DNA from: Spongilla lacustris
Taxonomy: Eukaryota > Porifera > Demospongiae > Spongillida > Spongillidae
Reading direction: 5' to 3'
Length of the DNA stretch: 64,000 nt
Assembly (NCBI GenBank): GCA_949361645.1
Contig: OX442421.1
Span: 9,439,928-9,503,927 of the forward strand
Notes under the pieces: model-generated
What the model was told of the DNA's origin: nothing
Database searches by the model: none
The model's input: only the letters and a program-made list of their open reading frames with translations
In this document: positions 18,956-31,905 of the stretch, piece after piece
How positions within the stretch are numbered: position 1 is the stretch's first letter
How the letters are laid out: every line of letters begins with the position of its first letter
Position numbers and translations under genes: made by a program

Positions 18956-21900
18956 ATGTCGCGTAAAAAGTCTATTCCGAACATTGAAATAGTGAGTGTA
19001 GCGTTGCCTGCAGTCACTTGATTATCGAGAAACAAGCAATGTTGAAAATGATGCCTTTCTTTGTTTCAACAGAGCAACCCGACTCTTATAAATGTTCTGC
19101 AACACAGAGCAGTGTACAAGGCTGATAATCCGGAGGAGCTCTCACTCGTTCCCTCCAATGAGCCCTCCGTGGTGCGCTAGCATGCAGTGCATGAGGAACA
19201 GGGGCGAGAGGTGGTTGGATCCAGTGTGGTATCTGCAAGAAGACAGCTTAAATTTGGCTTATATAATAATCATTACAGCTACAATATCATAGCCAGTGTA
19301 ACTATCATTTTATTAGTGGGCAAGACAAGGGGACGAGGGGATGGTGATGATCTACAATTCAATCTATTTTACTACTAACCCTAGACACTCCAACTTTCTG
19401 TAAAAGTCCTGCAGACAGACACCACTTATACTCTAAAGGAAGTACTGGAAAAAGGGAAGGTAAGCAAGCATGCCATATATGGAATATGAAGGCAGATATA
19501 ATGCCTCCTTCATGTGAAATGCATTTGCTATTTCACCACATAATATGGTAAATCTCCCAGGTTAAGCACTTGTGAGCTGTCCCTCTCCGAAGACGCACCA
19601 TCTCCCAAGATACCACACACTACCCATCTCCCAAGATACCCACACACTGCCCCTCTCACAAGATACCCACACACTGCCCCTCTCCCAAGATACCACACAC
19701 TGCCCCTCCCACCTCTCCCAAGATACCTACACACTGCCCCTCTCCCAAGACACCACACGCTGCCCCTCTCACACACTGCCCCTCTCAAGATACCACACAC
19801 TGCATACCACACACTGCATACCACACACTGCATACCACACACTGCATACCACACACTGCATACCACACATTACCCCTGCCCCTCAAGATACCACACACTA
19901 TTAATGTACTATGCATAACAAATTGGTGATACCTTTAACACAAATTGGCAATGCCTTTGACACAAGTCTTTAACACAAACTGGTATTAGTAATGCTTTAA
20001 CACATATTGGTGATAATGTGTTAGGTTCATCACCTTCACAGCTGCAGGTGGATTACATCACTGGTACTGAGAGTTACAAAAAGCCTCATCTTTAAACTTA
20101 TGTAACTTGGGTTTGTAAAATATCATAATAAAAGCTCACCATTAAAGGCATCATCACTTTGTGCTAAAGACATCATCATTTAAGGCCTGATACCTTCTGG
20201 TTCATGCAATTGGATGATACCTTCTGGTTTATGCAACTGGTGCATATGAATGATAAAAACCACAGAAACGTGCACACTCCAGTAATCGCTGTACATGTAG
20301 GTAATGGAGACAAGACCAGACCACCCTGCCAATGGACCAGACCACCCTGCCAACGAACCATACCACCCTGCCAATAGTACTTCAGAATGCAATACTCAAC
20401 TGTCTTCCAACTCGGTTAGTAAAATACCCACCCTCCTGTTACTGCCACTTGATGTTGTCTCCCATTGGACCAGACCAGTCCAGCTGCTGGCAGCGCAGGC
20501 AGCAGGCATCACAGTCCAAATAGCAAACCCAACAGTCCTATCTTAATGCCACACAAGTCAGCTAGCCAGCCAGGCAGTCCAGTAGGTGTGAGGTCTCACA
20601 GCCCAGTAGGTGTGAGGTCTCACAGCCCAGTAGGTGTGAGGTCTCACAGCCCAGTAGGTGTGAGGTCTCACAGCCCAGTATTATGCGGGGGACCTCACAG
20701 CCCAGCTACCAAAAGGGCAGATAGTCCTGCTACCAAAAGGGCAGATAGTCCTGCTACCAAAAAGGCAGATAGCCCAGCCAACCAACTGCGCTTGAACAGG
20801 TCTTCAGCCGTTTTGACTCACTATCAAGCAGTACGTACCCCCATGTATCCCCCATGTACTCCCATGTTTCCCCATGTATCCTCATGTATCCCTAGAAATG
20901 CCCCCCCCCCCGCCTCCCAATAATCAGGCTGTATATATAAGACTGCTAATAATCTAATAAATGAGACAGTTAGAGAATGTTAATAATAGTCCATTGCAAA
21001 TTATATACATGGTTCGTTTGGCATGGCCCCTAGTTAACGACTTTATAATATGCATGTGATGGGCATTTAATGAAATTGTATCCCTTTTGGAAACATGGGG
21101 AATGACAGCTTCTTAACCATCTCCGTTCCTTTTCCTCCCACACAGAATGAAGATGAGGTGAACTCAAGAGTTATGGTAGGAGTGGGTGGGTGTGGCCTCA
21201 GCTGCATGGCTTGGTGCTTGGAAGGAAGATTGAAGGCATGCATGGTGCTGGTGGGAAGTTATGGTGCTGGTGTGATGTTATGGTGCTGGTGTGAAGTTAT
21301 GGTGCTGGTGTGAAGTTATGGTGCTGGTGTGATGTTATGGTGCTGGTGTGAAGTTATGGTGCTGGTGTGAAGTTATGGTGCTGGTGTGAAGTTATGGTGC
21401 TGGTGGGAAGTTATGGTGCTGGTGTGAAGTTATGGTGCTGGTGTGATGTTATGGTGCTGGTGTGATGTTATGGTGCTGGTGTGATGTTATGGTGCTGGTG
21501 TGATGTTATGGTGCTGGTGTGATGTTAGGGTGCTGGTGTGAGGTTACTTGGGTGTCTGCAGTTTTGCACATTTTGCAAGAAAATGAAAGGAATGAGGAAA
21601 TGTTTTCAATATTCATTAGTGGGATAGCAGTTTGGGAGTATGAATTGAATTATATTGACCACCCAACCATGTTACATGTAATCATAGTACTTGTACATGT
21701 AATCATAGCACTGGTAAATTATAAAGAGAAAGAGGAGGCCCTCCCCCCCCCCCCACCCAGAGAGAGCCAGGTCCAGTCCCTCCCCCCAGGGAGAGCCAGG
21801 TCCAGCCCCTCCCCCAGGGAGAGCCAGGTCCAGCCCCTCCCCCAGGGAGAGCCAGGTCCAGCCCCTCCCCCAGGGAGAGCCAGGTCCAGCCCCTCCCCCA

Positions 21901-24900
21901 GGGAGAGCCAGGTCCAGCCCCTCCCCCAGGGAGAGCCAGGTCCAGCCCCTCCCCCAGGGAGAGCCAGGTCCAGCCCCTCCCCCAGGGAGAGCCAGGTCCA
22001 GCCCCTCCCCCAGGGAGAGCCAGGTCCAGCCCCTCCCCCCAGGGAGAGCCAGGTCCAGCCCCTCCCCCCAGGGAGAGCCAGGTCCAGCCCCTCCCCCAGG
22101 GAGAGCCAGGTCCAGCCCCTCCCCCAGGGAGAGCCAGGTCCAGCCCCTCCCCCAGGGAGAGCCAGGTCCAGCCCCTCCCCCAGGGAGAGCCAGGTCCAGC
22201 CCCTCCCCCAGGGAGAGCCAGGTCCAGCCCCTCCCCCAGGGAGAGCCAGGTCCAGCCCCTCCCCCAGGGAGAGCCAGGTCCAGCCCCTCCCCCAGGGAGA
22301 GCCAGGTCCAGCCCCTCCCCCAGGGAGAGCCAGGTCCAGCCCCTCCCCCAGGGAGAGCTAGGTCCCCCTTCCCTGCACAAACAAACTGACAGACTGCCTA
22401 GCTGATATGGGAATGGGACTTGCCACCATACTGTTATTGACCCATAATACTAACACCAGCCTCCTTAGATATAGGGGAACAGGGTACAGGTACAGGATAA
22501 GCTGGGGAGGAGGGCACAGGATAAGCTGGGGAGGAGGGCACAGGATAAGCTGGGGAGGAGGGCACAGGATAAGCTGGGGAGGAGGGCACAGGGATAAACT
22601 GGGGAGGAGGATACAGGGAGATAAGCTGGGGAGGAGATAGCTGGGGAAGAGGCTAGAGGTGTTAACCATTTTTCAGACACTGCAAAGAAGTCACAGTGCT
22701 CAAAACATCCACTTAATTAAGGAAGAGGAGGCCATAGAAGTCACAAAGGTTAGCACACACACCCTCCTTCCTATGATGTCATAAGTCATGACATCATAGG
22801 TTCTCTCCACACACACTCCATCACTGGCTTACATTACAGTAGCATAAATGTGTCGCCTCTCCTCCCCATCCTTCCCTCACACCTCCCCCTCCCCATAAAC
22901 AGACACGTGCAAAGAAGGGAAAGATGAAGAAGGTTAATGGCACCAAGGCTTCACCCCTTACAGCTGCGAAGCATCCTGCCACTGTGGACAGGCTCATCGT
23001 AAGACTATCCATTTGGAGAGCACAAATTGCCCAAGTGTCTGATACATATATTATGTGCTAACATGGCAAATATGGTGGTTATGTACCAAGTGTACACATT
23101 CAAGTGGGAGTGGCATGGTACCAGTGGTACACACACCAGTACACTTATATGGTACACACCAGTACACGTATATGGTACATACCAGTACACGTATATGGTA
23201 CACACTAGTGGCATGTACACACACATAGTACAGTAGTTTCACATTTATTCCTTTTAGAGTGCACCAGTTCTAGTGGACAAGACATCCTTCACAGCTGAAC
23301 TATCGCCTGATGGCTATGCCCTTGTACCTACCACGAAACAGTCCTATGTAAGTTCAAGAACACCCTCACATGATACTTGACCTTCCCACGAGAAACTGAC
23401 CCTTCCCACGAGAAACTGACCCTTCCCACAATACCTGAACCCCCCCCCCCCCCCCCCCCACACACACACACAATATACATGTCTCCCACAATACTTAACC
23501 CCAGGTGTTATATCTTGTGAGTGTGTGGTCTTTTAACACATTTGGGTCCATTGGTCTTAAGTGAGGTGGTACCTACTTATGTTTATGTCACTTGTCACCT
23601 TGGCAACTTTTCCTTCTTAGCACATACAGGTGTTTGCATGTGTACCAGAATAAACAAGTCAACATTATTGTGGAGATGAATATACTTGTCCCCAGGCCCT
23701 ACTTGAGGGTTGCAGCTACAGTAACTCCTCCTAATGCATGCTTCATTTGTGCCTCTGATGTCCCCCACACTCCATACACACTCCCACACACTCCCCCACA
23801 CTCCCACACACTCCTGCACACTCCCACACACTCCCGCACACACTCCCACACCACACACTCCCCACACATCCCATACACTCCCCACACACCCCACACACTC
23901 CCGCATACTCCCACACACCCCACACATTCCCACACACCACACACTCCCCACACACCACACACACTCCCTACAATCCCCACACTCCCACACACACTCCCCC
24001 CCCCCACATTTTACCTCCGACCTTTCATTCTATGCAGGCAAAGCCACTTCAGAAGGAGGTACTAAGCAAGATGAAGAGGTCACAGAGCCTGTTGGTAGGA
24101 TGGATAACTAGCTGATCTGGTTGTTAAGAGTGGTGTCATTGACCTCTTTACTTTATAGTAGAGGCTTCCCGAGGCGAGACCTTTGACCCCTTTGCCCTCC
24201 TCCTCCCCAGGGTGATCTTGACCTCTTAGATGATGAGGTTTGTGCTATACCGCTAGCAGGTGTGGGCAGTACAGAGCAGCACAAGGTGGTCTACGATAAA
24301 TCCTTCAGTGTACAGGTTTGTTTACATCCGGCTGTGTACAGTTCAACATACTAATGCCAAATGCTGAAAGAGTGTTAAAGAATTGCCGATAGCTTTTAGT
24401 GAATGTTTTGAAATCATCACATAATGCTCACCCACAACACTCGACTGCTTGTCATCACATGACACTCACCCCACGTCACATGAGCTAGCGCTGTCACAAG
24501 ACCATCATTTCACTTTTAGAGCAATATATGTACTCTCGTGTGCTGTGCTTGCAATGTTACCTCTTTATTAGGAAGCTCACAAACCACATCCACAACATGT
24601 CTGTCCTGGAGCAGTGTGCTGTGATGATGACATTAAGAAGGTTCTCTTTAACCCTCGGAGCGTTGAGGTGTGCGCACCCGTGTGCATGATTTGTATACCA
24701 CACACCTGTGGTGTTATGTCCACCTGTGTTGTGTGAGTGTGTGGTGTTATTGTACACCTGTGTTGTGGTGTTATGTCCACCTGTGTTGTGTGAGTGTGCG
24801 CGTTTTACCATCTGGAGTCTACTTACGTTTTTGTCACCTTGGCAACCCTTGAGTTACATACAGGTGTTTGTATGTGTACCAGACTTTGAACAAATAAACA

Positions 24901-25356
24901 TGTCATCATTATTGAGGAGATGAATATACTCGTCCCCAGGCCCTACTGGAGGCATTGCAGCTACAGTCAGGGCTAGTAAACTGCTATGATAGCAACATGG
25001 AGGCTCCCATTCACGCCATCTTGAAGAGAAAGAACAAAGGAAGACTGAACCTCCTCGTCACTCTCCTATCAAACAGCCCCGCCGATGTCAATCTTCCTGC
25101 AATGAGCACAGGACACACCCCTCTACATATTGCTGTGAAGGTGAGTGTGTGCCAAAGTGCAAAGAGTACTGGTGTGCTTTAACCCTCTATACTCTCTTAA
25201 ATATAGGAGGAGGATGAGATGTGTGTGAAGGCTCTATTAGCCTTTGGGGCCAATATTGATGCCCCTGACATGTGCCACCACACACTTCTGAAGGCTTGCA
25301 CCAATGGCAAACTGACAGCCCTGCTGGAAAAGGCAATACAAGCCAATATTGTGGTG
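18956..25356 (+). CDS. Gene B: ankyrin protein of the iPLA2-like cluster, cut by assembly gap
   Basis: Exons 18956-18991, 19073-19171, 19385-19459, 20474-20830, 21146-21175, 22677-22748, 22903-22998, 23258-23347, 24038-24094, 24211-24315, 24572-24667, 24940-25140 and 25207-25356 (runs into the gap) join in one frame, 488 codons, all phase 0. Start MSRKKSIPNIEI. The long exon 20474-20830 is a Ser-Pro repeat region (SPVGVRSH x4, SPATKRAD x3). The region 22677-24667 is charged and low-complexity. Exons 24940 (201 nt, the same length as in gene A) and 25207 carry ankyrin repeats (GHTPLHIAVK, EEDEMCVKALLAFGANIDAP) that align with gene A, so a patatin domain is expected beyond the gap but is not seen. 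The exon 2 donor (GTG/GTGCGC) is weak. The gene's function is inferred from gene A only. Confidence 0.75.
19590..19885. repeat. CA/CCTCT minisatellite in gene B intron
   Basis: Variants of CCCAAGATACCACACACTGC plus CCCTCT, then short ATACCACACACTGC units. From 19890 to 20470 no exon was placed with confidence; a short run of ACCAGACCACCCTGCCAATG repeats lies at 20310-20375. Confidence 0.85.
20577..20780 (+). repeat. Coding 24-bp repeats, Ser-Pro octapeptides
   Basis: Four copies of a 24-bp unit encoding SPVGVRSH are followed by three encoding SPATK(R/K)AD, all in the frame of gene B. Each octapeptide has one SP site, the target of proline-directed kinases. Confidence 0.8.
21240..21540. repeat. 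18-bp minisatellite after gene B exon 21146-21175
   Basis: About 16 units of GTTATGGTGCTGGTGTGA. The exon ends GAGTTATG/GTAGGA, so the unit shares the GTTATG/GT junction. Confidence 0.9.
21745..22362. repeat. 29-bp minisatellite in gene B intron
   Basis: About 21 units of CCAGGGAGAGCCAGGTCCAG plus CCCCTCCCC. It is followed at 22495-22640 by 24-bp units AGGATAAGCTGGGGAGGAGG-GCAC. Both lie in the intron before exon 22677. Confidence 0.95.
23570..23725 (+). pseudogene. Decayed duplicate of the gene B ankyrin exon 5' end
   Basis: About 150 bp, including TACAGGTGTTTG, GATGAATATACTTGTCCCCAG and the first 40 coding bases, match 24815-24972, the intron end and start of exon 24940-25140. After GGCCCTACTTGAGGGTTGCA the copy loses frame and becomes CACACTCC repeat (23755-24005). 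It is an abortive partial exon duplication. Confidence 0.65.
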
Positions 25357-25556
25357 NNNNNNNNNNNNNNNNNNNNNNNNNNNNNNNNNNNNNNNNNNNN
25401 NNNNNNNNNNNNNNNNNNNNNNNNNNNNNNNNNNNNNNNNNNNNNNNNNNNNNNNNNNNNNNNNNNNNNNNNNNNNNNNNNNNNNNNNNNNNNNNNNNNN
25501 NNNNNNNNNNNNNNNNNNNNNNNNNNNNNNNNNNNNNNNNNNNNNNNNNNNNNNNN
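25357..25556. other. Assembly gap, 200 N
   Basis: Exactly 200 unknown bases. Genes B (+) and C (-) both run into it from opposite sides and both lack patatin exons; a paralogue needs well over 1 kb for these, so the true gap is probably larger or the join is wrong. Confidence 0.99.
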
Positions 25557-26444
25557 CCAACTGTAGCTGTCTTCTCTTGATAACATTCCCACACTCACAT
25601 CCAACAGACAGAAGGAGTGGGGCCAATACTGCATACAACCTTTGGTTCTCCATAGCAATGTCCAGTGGGGTTTGGTCAAAGTGGTTGAGAGCATTGATGT
25701 CAGCACCAAAGACTATGAGTGCCTTTGTACACATCTCATCACCATCCTGTGTGTCGTGTGTGTGTATGTGTGCGTGTAAAAAGGGGAGAGATTTATGTGG
25801 ATGTGAAGCGTTAAGCATTCACAAATACCATGCCCATTCGCACTAGCGCAAACAGTAACGATTGAGTCCCATTCATGCCTGCCAACAGCAGCCATTGAGA
25901 GAATGCCAAAATAGCTATACAAGTATCACCACACACACGTCCCAATTTCACATCAGTGTATATGCTGCGAGTCCATGTGAATCAGTCTAAATAACTTTTC
26001 TGCAGGCCGTTTCGCAAAGCTAGTATTTTTTAAAGCGATAATGCATATTTTAATCCACAACTGTGAACGGCACCGGCCACGTACTCACCAGTACGGCATG
26101 ATGAAGGGCCGTCATTCCATCTTTGACAGCAGTGTTGATTATTTTAGGGCAGTCGATAAGTTGTCTGACAAGCTGTGCAAACCTTTCCTCAGGCAACAAC
26201 GACTTGTTCTTGATGATAGCAAAATGACACTGAAGACGCGTTAGATGGTGCATGGAAGAAGCAAAAATAAAAAAGCGGTATCAGTTTTGAGTGTGTGGTG
26301 AGTTGTCACGACTTATACATGTAAATAACATTTCAAGCGATGCAAGGTTTATAGGTTTACCTGGGGCGTTGGAGCTGGCTTGCTTCGACTTTTGAACGTG
26401 CTTTGCTCATGGGCAGAGGCTGCGAGGCTCTCCGTCGAACACAT
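25557..26444 (-). CDS. Gene C: 5' part of an iPLA2-like ankyrin gene, 3' end in gap
   Basis: First exon 26444-26361 starts MCSTESLAASAHEQ and ends at a GTAAAC donor. Exon 26229-26089 encodes CHFAIIKNKSLLPEERFAQL and the ankyrin core GMTALHHAVL. Exon 25746 down to the gap edge encodes DGDEMCTKALIVFGADINAL and DQTPLDIAMENQ. Phases are all 0. The last exon is nearly identical to that of gene D (29504 downward), so C and D are recent duplicates. The patatin domain should follow but lies in or beyond the gap. The function follows only from gene D. Confidence 0.75.
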
Positions 26445-27603
26445 TTTTAACAGGTTGGTCATCACGTTGTATTGTTCAATGCAGCACTACAGAATTAGGA
26501 ATCGTGAGTACAATATAATAGCAGCGACACGAGTGCCACACAAAAGAAGACGAACCTATTTCTCACGAGAATAAAAAAATTTTCATAAACCCGTTGCTTA
26601 GTTACTAATAATAGTGTACGGAGAAAGGAGCCCGAACCGGGAGTAATATTTACACGTTGAAGTGTCAACAGAAGATATAAAAAGTACACGGATAACAGCC
26701 ATATATATATACATGTATATTTAAAATGTGGGGGGAGGTGGTCTATAAAAGTAATTTCTCATGATGCGGCATGTTGTTCCTAGTTCATACATTAGCCCGA
26801 ACTTCGGCACCATGACGTTCGCTCTAGTGTACATCAAGCACGGCGGCTAAACATGTGGGGGGAAAAATTGCGCACGCATTGCATGCTGTTTATAGGGTCC
26901 TATATGTTTAGCCAGCTTTTTACACTGACAAACATGTACCTATATATGCACCATACCGATAAATGCACCTGTACAGCAGGCTGACGTACAGCACGTCTAA
27001 GCTAGACCACAATAGTAATGAGCTGTGCATGTGTTGGCCAGCAGCCAGATTAGACTATTAACAATATAATGAACTTCAAACCATGTCTGTAGCCTTATTT
27101 GACCCCTTTTTTAAAATTAAATTTTTAATCTTTCAGTTCAGTTTGACCATAGATATTTGTATCATGGTTTGATCCACTGAGCTGTCCGCAAAGGCCACGC
27201 CCCTGTACTCACGATGAAGCAATAACCAAGCCTGTTGTCCTGAACTCGGAGGTAACATACCCATGGTAATGTGCCAACGAGTCTTTCCCAATATAATAAT
27301 AAATTGCTGCCATCATAATTATTATGATAGTTACACATGAAAAACAATCACACACACAAACACACAAATGCCCCTCATTGATGTTGGGGGGGGGGGGGGG
27401 GGGGGGGGGGGAGTGAAATAAATAAAATTCTTCTGAGCAGGTCTGTGGTTCTGAATAAATATGGGGTGTGAGGAATCCCGGAAGAAGAAGATTGTCCCAT
27501 TCCTGCACTTTTGTACAAGACACCAATACATAGTCATATAGGTTGCAGCCAGAGCCTACATCTCACGGGGGGGGGGGGGGGGGGATGGCTAACACTCCTC
27601 TGG
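26445..27603. other. Intergenic, genes D to C
   Basis: No gene recognised in 1.16 kb. Contains two poly-G runs (27387-27411 and 27567-27584) and short inverted motifs (AATAATAATTATTATGATAG near 27295-27335). Confidence 0.6.
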
Positions 27604-29516
27604 TCAGGCTGCTTCTGTTGGATGCTGACCCAATGCATACGTAAGTCTACAGAGCTCTTCTCCTTGCGCACATAGCCACATCTTGTTCTCTATAAGCACA
27701 TCCACCAGTTTGTTCAGCTCTGTCCCTCCTGTAGGGATGTCGCCCCTCAGTGTGGGACTGACCCGGTAGAAGTGTATACTGTGTCTCCTACAATGCTCCC
27801 TGCACTTCTCTGCAACTGCCTCAGATTCATGAAGCTAAACAGATATGAGGAAAGTAGGAATGGGAGGAGAAAAGGGCAGGAAAGGGGAAGATAGAGGAGG
27901 GTAAGAATGGGGATGAGTGGGGAGGTGAGAAGTAAAGGATGTTGCATTATAAAACATGGCTTCTCATCACTTACAATGAAATTATCATTCCTTCCGCTAG
28001 TGGAATACACTATAGTGTTTCCAGCCACTCCACAAGTGGAACAACACACAGTATCACTTGCAGGATAGACCCCACAGCCTATTGACACCACACAAGGTAT
28101 GAGTATCCGAACTCCAAGATGTCTGTAGTGGCTTTGGATTTTTATCAGACCCTCATCACAGGGGTTGTTGGCCAGTACCCCTCCATCCACATAGTTCTCA
28201 AACTCTGTGGCAGCCGATGTGTACCTAGCCACCTTCCACACTGGCTCTGTGCAACAAGAAGCAGGTGTAAGGACAACGGCCTCACCACCTAAGGTGGCAG
28301 AGCGCTCACGTGTGCTGAATTCATCACCAAAACAGTTGTTGAAGAAGTGCAGCTTGGGCTGTGTGGAGGCCTTGTGTACTGCAGTTATCAGCACTCTGGA
28401 AGGAGGCAGTGTGATAATGGAGCAGTGGGAGGTGCCCTAGATGTACTCACTTTGGGTGTTTGATGTCACTCATTTTGATCTCAGTACCAAACTCCTCCTT
28501 CAGCAGTCTCTCCAGCTCCTCAGACCTGCCAGCTTTAGTGATCCTAAACAAAGACTTCCGCAACTTGCTTAGTTTCTTATTCTCTGGTTTGAGAAGGGAA
28601 GCATGGGAGAGGGGAAACAGAGAGAAGAGATGGGGAGGGAAAAGGTAATATGGGTCAGGTGAGAGAATGCTAGGATTGATAGCTTTGGCAGTTTGGCAAC
28701 ATCCCTCCCCACCCCTGTACCCCTCCACACCTCACACCCTGCACCCCTCCACACCCCTGTACCCCTCTCACACCCTGCACCCCTCCACACCCCTCTGTAC
28801 CCCTCCACACCCCTGTACCCCTCCACCCCTCCACACCCCTCTGTACCCTCTTCTATTGAACATATTGTCATCATCATGCATACAAACACTAAATGCTCTT
28901 ACACCCACACACACTTACTGTATACTAGCAGGAGGGCTATGATCCCTCCTGTACTGGTGCCAATGATCCAGTCAAATATCTCTGTAATCTTGTTGCCTGT
29001 AATTCTCTCTATCTCACCCAGAACTTCAATCTGGATCAGCCCCCTGACCCCACCCCCATCCAGACACAGTATGTGACCACACCGCTCGTTCAGGGACGAT
29101 AAAGAGTCCAAGTCAGAGAAGCCATCACTGCTCACACTGTCCATCCCGGTACAGCCCCTCCCACTGTCATCCGTTAAGATGCTTACACGACTGCACGGGC
29201 TGGAGGCAGTGATTGATGGCCTGGTAATGGTTGTCATGACAACTGGGCTAGACACAGCTGCCTCCTGCATTAGAGCCATCTGGACCTGTTCTTCAGGCGA
29301 AGGGTAGGAGAATGTGGGGAAGACCACCCTCCTGTTTTTAATGACGTCTCCCTTTTCACCCCCAACAGAAATCAGCAGAGGTACTATGGGATGTGCCCTT
29401 TGGTTGTCCATAGCAATGTCCAGTGGGGTTTGGTCAAAGTGGTTGAGAGCATTGATGTCAGCACCAAAGACTATAAGTGCCTTTGTACACATCTCATCAC
29501 CTTCCTGTGTGTCGTG

Positions 29517-29611
<95 letters not shown>

Positions 29612-30654
29612 TGTGTGTGTGGTATGGTATATGTGTAGTTGACTACATTAAGTGGCATCAGGGGTATCCATAGTAGCATATGGTATCTATTTGCCCCACC
29701 CCAGGTGGTGTGGTGTCACACACTCCACAGTGGCACACACACACCCTAACCACACAGTGAGAGCCATACAATCATCTGAATTCTGAATGCACATCAACTC
29801 ACTTTTCTGCCTGTACATGTAGTTGGTTAGTTATAGCAGTTGGTTAGTTATAGCCCATGCACGTGATTACACTGTATCATGGCTAGGTGAAAAATTGCAT
29901 AGCCATAACCTGGTTGTCCAATACCACTGCAGGTTAATTGCATTAAGACCTGGTTCTATGTAAAAATGGGGTCCATAGACACATACATACACACCTCAAC
30001 GCCTCTTTCAATATGGTGTTGTAAACAGCACACACATTCATAAGGTAAATGTACACTTGACATCTGCCAATGACACCTTCAAATACCCTATCAACACCTT
30101 CTCCCTCCCCTCCAACACCTTCTCCTCCTCCCTCCACACCAGCACACCCATGTACCATTAGCACATGGTTCAACTCACCAGCACAGCAAAATGCAAAGCT
30201 GTCATGCCATTCTCTTCAGCACACCTCAGTGCCTTGGGCCAGGCGACAAGGTTCCTCACCAACTGCTCAAACCTGTCGCGAGGTAAGAGGGACCTGTTCT
30301 TTATGAGAGGGACGTGACTGTGCACCAGAGTATGCTGTTAGTTAAAGGTGAGGCGAGTGGAGAAGGGAGGCAATTGAAGTGAGTATTTGGCAGGCATACA
30401 CAGGTATTAAACTAAGAACACATACGCAAGTGAAACTCACTCATATGTCACATATACATGCCCGTATACTCGCAACATGCAAACGCACACACACACACGC
30501 ACATGAAGTACGTCCTACGAACACATTTGGTGCACACCTCCTGAGCAGACGGGGTGTGACTACAGCTGCTGGTTGAGGCATTAATACTGCTGCACGACAC
30601 GCGCCGCTTGAAGGAGCACCATGGCCAAGACTTCATGCGACGCCGCTCCGCCAT
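27604..30654 (-). CDS. Gene D: ankyrin-patatin phospholipase (iPLA2/PLA2G6-like)
   Basis: Seven exons, 526 residues: 30654-30538, 30334-30179, 29504-28919, 28583-28451, 28395-28310, 28246-27975, 27834-27604 (stop TGA 27606-27604). Start MAERRRMKSW. The ankyrin region (GMTALHFAVL, EGDEMCTKALIVFGADINAL) is followed by a Ser-rich linker, then the patatin core: oxyanion loop DGGGVRG, nucleophile GTSTG, catalytic Asp in YVDGGVLANNP. Exons of 86 nt and the 63-bp intron 28247-28309 match gene A phases exactly. Oddities: four residues (PLYF in gene A) are missing between YTSAA and TEFENYVDGG, and the stretch after GCGVYPAS (VCCSTCGVAG) is unlike all paralogues. Probably an active lipase, but the altered loop near the aspartate could change that. 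Confidence 0.88.
28690..28855. repeat. Short C-rich minisatellite in gene D intron
   Basis: Variants of CACCCCTCCACACCCCTGTAC, about 20 bp, between exons 28451-28583 and 28919-29504. The GT tract at 29520-29640 fills the intron on the other side. Confidence 0.9.
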
Positions 30655-31862
30655 TGCCGTCAATCCTGTGTCACAGTATATAGCTCACAAGTTGTTGGTG
30701 TGTGAACACACAATGCCTGAGTACTGTGTTAAGCGTAGGCACGGTTGAAGAACAACAAGGGTTCCTTTGTACAGAAACTATATATAGCATGCTTTTCAAA
30801 CCACTAGCCGCGCTGTGTTAGTTTAAATACGGTAGGCCTATGTTGAGGCAGTACAGCCAGGGGTGACCTCCCAAGTTCAACTCCAATACACAACCTCACA
30901 TACAATAAGTAACTTTCAAGGCCTACATTCATTAAGTTGAGTATACTGCAATGCTAAAATAACAATAGCCGCACACTTACAGGTTCTGCATCAAAGCCAG
31001 TAGCGGATACTAATAGATTAAAAAACAAAACAATATTAAATATATAAATAGCTCACAAATTGCCATTACGTAATCACAAACTCAAACTCGCTTTTTGTCC
31101 ATTTTAACAAGTAGAAGCGCGCACACATAACACACACTGGTATTACCAGATAGGTGCATGTACTAGAATTTTTTTTTTGGCTGCATTGCTACATATATGA
31201 TTGTGGCATGCTACCTCAGAAGAACAGTTCATGGCTCCACTCCTTATGGTTAGATGTATCATTACAGGGGAAATGTTCACCAGAAGAGTGACGCATGGTA
31301 CCTTAAAGAGGTAAACTGTTAAAAACTTAGGTACACCTGGTGTTGTTGCTGACAGTGGCACTATTCAAGCATGCATTGCCGAATAGGCTAGTGGAGAGGC
31401 TATTGGGAAACACATGACTTCTTAGCAGTGTTGGGGATACACATCACGCACATGTACACAACACATAATACTTCTCACATTTCATGCACACCACGTGCAC
31501 GCACCTAGCACGTGGACGCTTCCTGCAACACACGCACGCTCAGCGTGGTCCTACACACGCGCACACGTGTGCACACACGTCGCGCGCGTCCACACCGCAC
31601 ACACAGTGTGGACGCTCGCTGTAGTAGCCGGCTCTACTGGTGGAGACGCACACTGCTACCCAGGCAAAATGATATCGATAATACTGGCCTAATTGTTCAT
31701 ATGTAATAACAAAGGGCTAGGGTTACTTCGTATAGTAATTCACTTTAGTCGTGAGGTCACAATTGGATACAAGCTTTTACCCACCCCAAGCCCCAGGAGG
31801 GTCAGTGCGATGACGAGAGTGTTGAGGGGACTAATAGGGAAGTGCAATTTAAAATACAGAAT

Positions 31863-31905
<43 letters not shown>

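Noticed and set aside
21519..22380. Open frames through the 29-bp CCAGGGAGAGCC array on both strands
   Set aside because: Repeat artefact within a gene B intron; no splice-compatible exon.
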